64,000 nt of DNA, taken from NCBI RefSeq assembly GCF_905475465.1, contig NC_062241.1, positions 12,152,001 through 12,216,000 on the forward strand, written 5' to 3'. A program made the translations under genes and the position numbers. Positions 46,901 through 58,900 of this stretch are shown in pieces. The notes under the pieces are model-generated. The model was not told where the DNA came from, made no database searches, and saw nothing but the letters and a program-made list of their open reading frames with translations. How positions within the stretch are numbered: the stretch's first letter is position 1; each line of letters opens with the position of its first letter. The stretch comes from Pieris napi (taxonomy: Eukaryota > Arthropoda > Insecta > Lepidoptera > Pieridae).

Positions 46901-49900
46901 TTTAAGGGGGTCGGTACAATCTTGGGGCTGTTATGAAAAGGTTGCTTATATTATGTTGTATTAATAAACCTATGCACGAGTGAAAAAAGTTTAGAGTGTA
47001 AAAACGGATACAAAAGTAACGGAATACCATCAAAATGCGTTGATAGACACGAACAGTGATTGATCGTCGTAAGTGCGCCTTTATATCTATCCATCGTGAT
47101 ATAGGAAAATATCAAAGTTTTCTAAAATTTAAAAAAAAATAATTTAACTAAATGGCTACAGCAAACATGGTCATGCGTTTAGGGACATTTTAAATGTCAC
47201 TGCTGATCACAGTTAAAGCATCACACCTTTTTAACGATGTGCCTTATTTTATAAGATAGGCAAACGTGCTTAGGACGGTATAAGGCATCTACCTGAACTC
47301 CTGTACACCCATACATTTTATAAGTGGGTTGTGGGTCTTTGATTGGCGACTTGCTTGGCGATTAAAAAGAGTGGCGGAGAGTTTATTGCCAGTTCTTCTC
47401 TTCCGTTCTACGCCCTTGATTTGAGAACTGGCACTAAATGTAGAATTAGAAGCATTAATATGTATCTCTTTACTGACAAGTCATAAGTGTACAATGTGTT
47501 ACCCATATGATTAAATGATTTTTGAATTTTGAGAGGAAAAAAAATAAAATACTGCATGTGGTATCTCCTTGAGAAGACCTCTACTTTGATAAATATATAA
47601 AGCAACAGCTGCTAAAAGGAAATACCAATTTAAGGGGATAAATAAATATATAAATATCAAAAATTCAGTGCGTAAAAAGTTTGTGTCATTGTTTAACATC
47701 GGAAGGCTTAGATCCAACTACTAATTAACGTAACAGCCTGAAGTTAACCTACTTGCTTATAAAATCAATGTTAGAACCACAGAAATAAGCGTGTCCCATT
47801 CCCGATATTTCACACATTATTTCAATATCGAAATTAAACTACAATTGTACATGAATATTCAAAGGTGAGCTATTATTTACCTTATATAATCTATTTCATC
47901 CCCTAAGGAATAGACAATCCCTTAATAAATATGTAATGTTGAAGCTTTGGATTAAGGCTTTCAAGGTGTTTAAACTTAAGACTTAGTAATGAATAATTCA
48001 AATATTGTTAACGTATATTACCTAGTTATTCTAAATGGATTATCCACGTGTTTGTTCTTCGGAGAATTTAATAATTATTGTTAGTTGTCTGTTGACACCT
48101 TTCGAAAGGAATATAGGACAGACAAACATCTACATCACCTCTGTCCCTAAGTTTCTGGTTGTCCTTCATTGTACGATCAAGTGGATCAAGAATCTAATGG
48201 CTTTTGAACGCACAACTTCAGTATTGAGAATCGTACAAAGGACATAGCTAGCACTGCTAACCCAACCTAAACATTCCGTCCGAAATCCAATTGAAATATT
48301 TGGCAGGTCTATGGAGTTTCTTTCTATATGTAGAAATTTAACATTCGAACGGTGAATGAAATCATCGTGAGGACAATGAAATCATTGCTAAGACACAAAA
48401 AGTCGACGGCGTGTGTCAGGCACTGGTGGCTCACCTAGTTGCCTATTATTTGACATATTGACAAATGACCATGAAACAGATTCAGAAATCTGAGGCCCAG
48501 ATCTAAAAAAGGTTGTACCGCCACTAAATATTTATTTTATTTTTTTTCCTAAGTTCATCCAGATCCATGAATCTCCTCAGCGAAGTATACGTAACTTACG
48601 AAGTAGAAAAGTATCGATAAAACATGGCAAATGTAGAACGGAGCAAAACACAAGTTAAATTTCGTAATTTTTTACGATTTCTTTGCAATTTTGTTTTGAT
48701 TTGCAAAAGCTTGAGGCTGTTGCAAATATTTTCTGAAACTTAAAAAGCTATTTTCATTCCGACAGTTAAGTTTTGCATAATCTTGATAGGTTAAATACTT
48801 AGAGCTTAAAGAATCTTTCTTTTGATGACAACGTAAGTTAGCTTTCAGAACAGATCAAGTTTTAGGTTTCATTTTAAATTATCATGATAAACAAAAAAAA
48901 AGATTGATTTTAAATGATTTTTAAAAAAGTTCGGAAATACTTGAGTGGGCAGCTGGTTCCACATCGTGGTGGTGCACGCCAAAAACTGTCTTAAGAAACG
49001 CTCAGTTCTGGCACGACGGACGTCGAGGTGATACGGATGGTATTTTGTATTCTGCCTCCGATAATGAAACTCAGCTGCAGGTATATGAGCTGGCTTTATA
49101 TGGCTTCTTATATAAAATATTAGTATCTGAAAATTTTATTTTTACTAATAATGCCTTTTAATTAATGGCTACGCGAACAAAATTTCATTACAAATTTCAT
49201 AGGTAAACTTAGAAAAAAAAATTTCACTCTCAACTCAGACTTAATTAATTTGTGTTTAAAGGCGTTATTTTTAATAAATTTTGAAATAGCAATTGACCCC
49301 AACCACTTTATACCCCGGAAACAAATTATTAAATGAATAATAGAATACTTTCCTCAAAGTTGGGGCTTTTTACAAGAAAATTTAATAATATAGAAAATTC
49401 TATTGTTATGTATGCAATAGTTAAATCTGCTCCTAAAATTGAAATTTTTATAATTAGAAGTTTATGTTTTTGCTAATACTATTGCTAATTTAACAAACTA
49501 TATGTATATATACTATACTTAATTTATATAATATTTTAGCTGTGTGACTTTGCTATGTTTGTCTAAATGAGGATACATATATATACATATCTGTCCCAAC
49601 ATATCTAAGTGTAGAAATGGATTTATTTAATACTAGCTGGCCTGGCGAACATCGTTATTCTTTATTTTTTTAATACTTATTCTGCTATTCGGGACACCGG
49701 TCTAGCTAGTAAGATAAAAAAAAGAAAGTTGATAATACAACAAATATATTATGTCAAAAAATCAAAATTTTCCTTCCCGGAACCCCTCCACTAACACTTG
49801 ATATTGTATTAAAGTTCAAATTGCCTTTAAATATTATTACGAATATTTTGTATCGTTATATAGAAAAGTGTTGTTTTTAGACTTTTTCACTCAATTTTTT

Positions 49901-52900
49901 AAATTTTTCTCTCCGTAAGAACCATCCTCGTACTTCAAGGAATATTATAAAAAAAGAATCAGACAAATCGGTCAAGCCGTTTTTATGTTATGTCGTGACA
50001 ACGGAAAACGGGTTTCATTTTTATAAATATAGATTACAGTATGTTTTTTGGTGGAGGTTCTTTCTCGACCCCCGCCAGGCCTGTGGGGCTGGAACGCCTT
50101 TATATGCATTTGATTTTCGTTTTATATTAATAATTAAATTTTACCACAAAATTTAATTTGACTTTGTTGCTAGTCGGAAATTAGTTCTATTATTTTCAAT
50201 TTGCCGTAAGTCCGTTTATTTAACCAGAGGCTAGAGGCTGCGAACTCTAAGCTCATTAAATAAACCTTCATAGGATGTGTCACTTAAGGTGAGCCTCCTG
50301 CCCGTTTGCCCCTTTTTCATAATTTCTTTGCATTTAATTTAAAGAGCGTATTAGTTCTTAAAAGGCCGGCAACGCACTTGCGAGCCTTCTGGCAATGTGA
50401 GTGTCCATGGGCGGTGGTATCACGCTTTACTCCACGTTTGCCTCCTAATACACAATAAATATAGTTTAAAAAAAACTATAAAACACGCTTTTAAAGCACA
50501 TCAAACTAAAAAGTGAAAAACAATCCCTAATTTAGGCTGAAAATCGTAATGAACAAAAAATACTGGTTTTATTGTGAAAAAGCGTGGGTTGCTCGATAGA
50601 CGAAAAATATGGCACAGAGCGCATAGCGCCTAGTTTTTTTAAACTATATTTATTTTCCACTTTTTAGTCCTAGCAGCAATACGTGTTGTCTCAATTTAAT
50701 CGTATTGCTTTGTGGACTTAAAAAAAATTTCATTGTTTTTTCGAGATAAACCTATGAAATTTAATAATTTGTACACAGAATCAGCGACAATATAATTATT
50801 GTAAGTTTGAATTAAATCTGTCCGTTTAAAGTGGGTCAAAATCGAGTCCGAAGGAGTCGGTTACATACATACATACATACATATAGGTGAAGCTAATATA
50901 AAACGTGTAAAAAAACACTCGTGGTGTTTCTTCTAATATAAAATCGAGTATTTTTATATAAGAAGAAACAAAACACTATGGAGCAGTATTTGTTAAATAT
51001 TTATTAAGTAATAATTGGCTGGTTTCGCGTATCCTTTCTCAAAGTTCAAAGGCCTGTCATGGATTATTGCTTATGTTTTTAAAGATTATTAGGATAATAT
51101 TTTCTTAACTGTGATACTCTGTTTGATGATTTGCTGTTTAAAAAGAGTACCGAGAGTTTTTTACGCCGGCTTTTTCTCTCGGCCTACACCCTCTGTCTTT
51201 TTTGCCGATGAGTAGGGATACCTACAAATTCAAATTAATGACGTGGAATAAGTGATACATGTATCTTATGTTCCATAATATTTTTTTTTTTTTTTATATT
51301 TCTTCAATGTTGTAATAATGAGATTTTACCTACTATGTAAGTATTGAGTAAATACGAAAACGGCGTGCATAATTAGCGCACTTCTGTTCAAGTTTCAAGA
51401 CTCACATTCCGTAGTTTAGTACTCTTAGACTTTTGAATGGAAAACAATTAAATTATTTATTTGATAACAATTCATTATAATGTGTAAGATTTGGATTTTG
51501 GAAACTCTTTTGAGTAAAAAAAAAGTGCGTGCAAAGTACACTGTATGTCAGAAGTGAAACTTCTTTGTAAATTAATTATGTATTACTAAGGTAAAAATCC
51601 CCAATAGATGATCATGTACCAGTATATGATCACTCCATGTTTTTATATATCTATATTAATATAAAAAAATAAAAAAATCAGCGTTTACTGCACAAGATCT
51701 TATGCGACAGAATTGCCATCTAAAGTTCTAATATGTAACTACTAAAGGAATACATCAACCAATAGCGTGTATTTTTTCTCGATCTCCCTTACTCTCTCTC
51801 TCAATGTTTCTAACTATAGCTCTCTCATACCTCTCGCTCCATGGCTTTTTGCTTCATGCTACGTTCGCCCATTCTTACTCTCTCTCAATCGGTCTCAATC
51901 ACTCTCTCCCTTTTCTTCGATAAAAACGCTGCACATCTTCGTGACGGTCCGTAAAAATTTGCGCCTTGCGCCTTAAGAAGTTTCACTTCAAAAATACTAA
52001 CTATACAATATCTAAATTTTTAACTCTCGTATTGACGTTTAGGAAGATATTCAAACCTTGACAAGTACCATCATACACGTGTTGTCACCGAAAAGTTTAA
52101 TTCTTAGATGTTATAATAAATCGTGCAACATTATCTCCAAGAGAATTCAATCAAAGTGTAACACGAGCCTGAACAATGACGCACAGTTCGTAGACCCTTG
52201 TTATTCTGGTGATATGAAAAAGTGTCTCATTTCTCATCGAACACGTATCGTAATTCATAATAAGATGTGAGGATTTCATTATTAAATTTACTCACTTGTG
52301 GTGCCCGAGTTTTTATATGACTCGTAGGAACAGTTTTATGATTACAAATGATTTAAAATTGAGATTTTAATGGTATCCACCAGAAAGTGCCCCGGATACC
52401 GACATACTTCACTTCTCGTGATACTGTGATTATTAGGGTGGGTCACTCTAGTTAGGAAAAAAATAAAAGTTGATGAATCAAATTCTAATAGTAATATTAT
52501 GTTGTATTGTACTATAAACAGTAGTTTTAGCTAAAAAACTGATAATGAAACATACATCTTCAGCCCGCGCATGAGCTACAAAATTATTAGTTTTTGAGAA
52601 AAACATGTATTGTCAAATGGGATAGTTCTTTACTAGAAATTACTTAAAATACTATTGGAACATTACAAATATTTAGTGAAAGACATATATATTAACGTTT
52701 AAAACAAAAAACTTAAAGAAATAAACATATAAAGATTATAAAAAATTATTTATTTTTGTACAAAATTCCTGCCTACTATCGAATTTCGCCATAACTTTCC
52801 TTGAAGCGAGTTTTGCATGAATCATGCCCTCCTTTGTTTTTTTTATCACATGCCGACATTGCAGCTTCTGTCAATATCTTTACACTTCGTTCAACCGCTA

Positions 52901-55900
52901 GTGTATGGCAAGGTAGCCTAATAAACATCCTTTCGTCACCTTTTTCTCTATTATCTGAAAAAGTTCGTCATTTGTTTGATTTCTTAGAATAGGTGGATCA
53001 AAGTTGGTTTCTAGCCAGTTTATTCGATCAATGTAACATTTAGCATCAAAATTAAGCTAAGGTACTTCAAAAGTGCGTGGTAGTTTTCCCGTTGTCGATG
53101 ATCTACTTTTAGAATTCTTCTAGCTGCAAGTTCTCTTACACGCTTTTCTGCATCTGTTAACATCGCTAATACTAGATATTCAGAGTGGGCAAAATATGCG
53201 TTTCATTGTATAATAGGATCCATGACTGCTTTTAATGCACTTCATTAAAATCGCGAACATTCAATCAATATCCAGATGTGCCGTGATCCGTCTTTGTATG
53301 ATGAGTGTGTCTTTATTTGGAACCAAACGGGGGCATATAGTTTTATAATGTATTGAGCCAAAATTAGAAATAAATAAAGTTGATGGCGTTGGTGTAGAAA
53401 TTTAAAGCCGCAAGATCCTTTTCACATCTATCCAGCAACTTACCAATAGGACCATTGTACGTAGATGGTCCAGAAGTTTTACCATCCTTATATTCAAACA
53501 AATGCCTCAAGGGCAGTTCATTTAAATGCAGCAAGCAAATTATCCATTGCAAAGGTCTCTGAAGTCTTTTTTTCAAATAGCCTTATGACACTACTAAATT
53601 TATCTGTATTTGTCACTGTTCCATCGCATCCAATAGCCAGCCAGGTCACAGTACTTATATTTTTGGCAAAAAGAAAAGCGTTTATTAATTATTATACCTC
53701 AATGGCCTTTCAGCTGAATGACTGTTGTATGTGAGGCTACAGGGATTGATGCCTTTTGCTATACTGCTTCAACTTTCCGAGTTACAATTTCTGCAATTTC
53801 GGAAAACGCAGGCTCTTTTTTACCGCTATTTTTAATTTTCTGTAGTCTACATTTCATGACATCCTGGTATGTTGATAACACGATTTATTTTATATCTTCT
53901 ATAGTTCCAAATATATAGAGGGCACTTGTAAGACTTGTCTATAATTTGACATGACAGAAAAATTTAATTTTCAAGTCTCAAACCAAAAATTCATAGTTTA
54001 CAATTTCGAAACATTTCACTAGAAACTAGCCACATTGATACATGAATTCTGTGAATGTACTTACCTCAAAAAAATCCTCTTTTCAATAACAACACAGTTT
54101 ATTTAAGAAAAGTAATGTGTATTTCAATGGATACTAATTAAAACATTAAACTATACCCAACGTCAAACGTGTAACTTAAGGTGTAAAAGTGGGTACTTGA
54201 GCTTTTTTTTTCAAAATTTCAAGGGCGTTGCGCGGGCTGTTCCACTCAAAATAATTAAATAATATTTTAAAGGGTTTATAATAATACCTTACTTCAACAT
54301 ATTTTCGCTATTAGAAATCGATTACTTAAAAAAAAATTTTTTGACCCACCCTAGTGATTATATCGAAAGCCTTGTCAGCAAACAATGTCATTACGAAGCC
54401 GGGGTTTGCTGACAGAACTTCAAGATTTTATATAAAAGTCAAGTCAAAGTCAAAAATAATTTATTGATGTAGGTAACACAATTTACATAGTACATTGTGA
54501 ATATGAACGTCAAAAAAGAAATATACATTAAATGCTTCTAATTTTACATTTACTGCTAGTTCTCAAATCAAGGGCGTAGAACGGAAGAGAAGAACTGGCA
54601 ATAAATAAATATACACATACAGATAAAACCGATACCAGAATTTTTCTATATGTACGTATATTATACATTTAAAGAAGTTTATTCTCATTAAATCGTACAT
54701 GTCACTTGTAACATGAAACAAGTGAAACTTACGTGAAAATAAAAACATAAAAAGTAATATATTTATCACGCCACCGTCGCGTCGTACGCTGTTGTATGTA
54801 TTGTGTTAGAATCCATTTTTTGTATAGAACAACATACCGCCCATGGACACTCAATGCCATCGGCTCGCGAGTGTGTTGCCGGCCTTTCAAGAATTGGTAC
54901 GCTCTTTTCATGAAGGAAGTCTTAGACTTCTATTTCGGAAATACTTCAGTGGAAAGATGGTTCCACATAGTGGTGGTGCTCGGCAAAAACTGCATTAAAA
55001 AACGCTCAGTTGTGGAACGAGGTACGTGGAGATCAACCATCTACCAAATACCTTCGCAGGCGTAGTCGAAACGGGTCCACTGCTACTATTTCCCTTATTT
55101 CCCGCATCGAATATCAAGACTAATCATTTTGAAAAGGCAGTGCTTTTTAGTTCTATAAGTACGAGTATAATTCGAAGGAGAAAGCAAAAGATAAAGAATA
55201 CTGGAGTTCCTTGGCTTTCCATCCATATAAATAGATCTAACTTATTACTTAGTCTTGTGTTGTATTACATTAAAAAATGTTTTTCATTGATACCTACGAA
55301 TAACTTTTTTTTTTTTTTTTTTTTTCTGCGGTTATTTGCAATCAGCCCCAAGGCTATGAGCAAATTTTTTCTGTGGTGCTGTCATGTGGAGTGACTTCCC
55401 ATTGGAAGCATCTACTCATCTTCTGTCTAGAGCTACTGCCGGTCTTCTAGCTCTAGAATATGGTGACGTTTTAGTCGACTCACATACTGTCTAATGGTGA
55501 GTTGGCGAGCAAGTGTATTCGGGTGACAGCTTAGCCGCTCTTTGTACTTAGCTGCCAGTCTCCGGATTTCTTCTTTGATTGTTCTTATGTTGAGGTGCTC
55601 GTGAACTTCGTTGTTTGTAATGTACCAGGGTACTTTTGCAACTGCTCTTAGGATCTTGTTCTGTTGTCGCTGGAGTATGTTTATGTTGGTATCACTTGCG
55701 CTGCCCCATAGTTGGAGGCCATATGTCCAAATGGGCTTAAGGATGACTTTATATATAAGAAGTTTGTTATCTAGAGAAAGTTTTGAGTTTCTACCTAGCA
55801 TCCAGTAAAGGCTGTTGTACTTTAGCTGTAGCTCCTGCTTTTTACATTTGATGTGGTGCCTCCACGTTAATCCACGATCAATGTGTAAGCCAAGATATCT

Positions 55901-58900
55901 TACATGGTCGCTGTGGGGCAGAATACATTGGTCCAACTTTACAGGTGGGCAGTCTCCTCTTCTAAGGGTGAAGGTCACGTGTACTGACTTCGCGGCACTA
56001 GCTTTTATTTTCCATTTTTGCAGCCATTCGTTAACTTTGTCAAGGCCTTTCTGCAAGTCCTCTGATGCAAGTCCTGGGTCTTTATTGCTTGCTAATATAG
56101 CGGTGTCGTCTGCAAATGTTGCTGTGGTTATTCCTGGCAATAGCGGCAGGTCAGCAGTGTACAACGTGTAGAGCATGGGGCCGAGAACAGATCCTTGTGG
56201 TACCCCGGCATCAATGTTTTGAAATTCCGAAGTGGCGTCACCTTCTTTTACATAAAATATGCGATCCTCTAGGTAAGATTTGAATATTGGAAAGTAAGAG
56301 TGGGAAATATTCTGCTTGATCTTACATAGCAGGCCTTTGTGCCAGACCTTGTCAAATGCTTGTTGGATATCCAGAAATGCTGATGAGCAGTATTCCCTTT
56401 GTTCTAAGGACTTTCTTATGGCGTCACATACTCTGTGAGCTTGTTCCACTGTGCCATGGTATTGTCTGAAGCCGAATTGATGATCTGGTATTACTTTGCG
56501 CTCCACAAGGCTTGGCACAATTCTACGAAGTATTGTCTTTTCCAATACCTTGGAAAGAGTAGGCAACAGACTGATTGGTCGGTAGGATGTTTTTTCGGTC
56601 ATCAGTTTGCCAGCCTTATAAATCATGATGATTTCTGAGATTTTCCACGCAACTGGGAAGTAGCCTATTCGTAACATAGCATTGAAGAGTATAGTGATGA
56701 AGATTATAGCCTTTCTCGGTAGTTCCATCAATACTTCTTTAGTTATCAGGTCGTAACCTGGTGCCTTTTTACTGTCCAGGCATTTGATAGTTTTTATGAC
56801 TTCTGCAGGCGACACAGGTCTAGGGGGATGATCCATTTGAAGGTCTTGATTTAGAACTTGGTCAACATATTCATCTGATGAGTTGTCCAGTGTTACATTA
56901 GGTTTAAAGGAGCTTGTTAGATAGTTCGCAAACAAGTCCGCTTTGTCCTGGCTCGTTCTGGCCCAGCCGTTTTCCTTTTTAATTGGGGCTTTTGATTTGT
57001 TAGGTTGGCTACAAGAACGGGTGATTTTCCAGAGCGAATAGTTGCTGGCCTTAGTAGCGGTTAGAGACTCCAACTTTGCTTGCATTGTTAAGTCATTAAC
57101 ATTCTTTATAGCTTCCTTCAATTCTACAATGGCTTTATTAAGGGCTGTCTTGTCTTGTGGATGACGACTCAGTTGCCAAACTCTGCGCAATCTGCGTTTC
57201 TCCTGAATCATCATCTTTATTTCCAATGGTATGTTTGTGTGCTGGTTTTTGTGTTCAGTAGTAGGCGTGCTTCTCCACGCAGCAGCTTGTATGAGATTAG
57301 TAAACTGCACTAGTGCTGTTTCACGAATAACTTAATAGTTTTTTTTAATTTATATAAAGTTGTGGAATAGGCTTCCTGACTAACAACTTTTAAAAGTCTT
57401 CTTTATACATTTCTTAACCATATCTTATCCTGGTCATGACTTTTGTAATTCTTGTATTTCTTATTCTTCTGTATTGCATCGCAATTCATGAATCCGTGAG
57501 ATAAGCTTTTTAGGATTTAATTTGTTTTATTAAAAAAAATTGTATTATTCTAGATTAAGGATCTATAATATTTTTTCCCTTGCTAATGTTGCCTGGAAGA
57601 GATCGCTTGTTAGCGTTAAGGCCGCCCATTGTATCCCTTATAATTTTTATGTATTAAGGGTGAATAAATAAATAAATAACATTTTAACTATTTATACAAA
57701 GGCTTAAATTTGTAACTACAATAGTTAGAATAAATTTTTCAAATACATACGAATGACAAATTTCAATTTTACTAAACATGAGCTTATTTAACATAGATAA
57801 ATACAAGTAATTCTGGCTTTTGTATTAGATTAAACACGATAAAGATAAAAGCGTTCCCAAGGGGGACATACTATGTACAATTTTAATGAACAATCAGACT
57901 CACTTTTACAATCCTTAGAATAAACTTGTGGGTCGTAATTTCTTTGCTGTTTTAATGAAATGAATAGTTTCAAAGTAAAGTCTAAAGACACTGTATTAAC
58001 ATTGTATTTGTTCACATAATTTAATTCTTGTAACTCGACACAAAATATAGTAAGTATATTTTATTAAATTAACTCTAATAGCAAAATAATAAATCATTAT
58101 TACCATTAGTACCATATCTGAACTAAAATTATTTTATTTGTATCGATTGACCAAATTATTAAGTACTTATTTGTAACGATTTTTTTATTGGCGTACAAAG
58201 TTGTTTTATATTTAGATAAATATTTACATAATATAGTTGTTAGCTGTAAATCTTCTAAATATTAAATAGATAATATTTGGGATTCGAATACGCGATAAAT
58301 CACTGAACGCCTCTTAAACGGCTGGACCGATTTGAATGTTTTTTTTGTATTCGTTTGGGGAGCGCCCTGGATGGTTTAGAATTTAGATTAACAAATCAGC
58401 CCGGCAGACGGCGCTGCAGTCGGTATCTAGGTTATTTATCTATACAGCAAATAAACAGCTGGTAATATATAAATCTTCAGTGCATGTGTTCGTAATTAAA
58501 CTCCTAAAAGGCTGGACAGCATTTGATGAAATTTTTTGTGTGTTCAAGTGGAGTCGAGAATGATTTATATTATTAGATTTGTATGTTAGACGTGTGTATA
58601 GGACAACGTCGGTCGGATCCTCTAGAATTTTGTATAAAACTGTGTTGACATCTGTGGCTATCATATAAAGTCATCCAAAGACTCTTTTACTGACGATTTT
58701 TCTTTATAGGCAATAAGATGATAAGGCTAAATTGTGTCCGTCTCTGTACTAGCAAATTTTAACAGCTCATTAAACACCTTAAGTAACCCAAATGTACATA
58801 CAGATTCGAGTCTTTATCGAATTTCGCCAACAAAGTTTCGCCCACTTTAGACCTCTCAAAACAATTAAAAAATACACTAGACTAATTGATGGTTCCTGCA

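Noticed and set aside
55026..55394. 122-codon ORF with a poly-Phe run
   Set aside because: The Phe run is the reversed poly(A) tail of the Jockey element. Not a gene.
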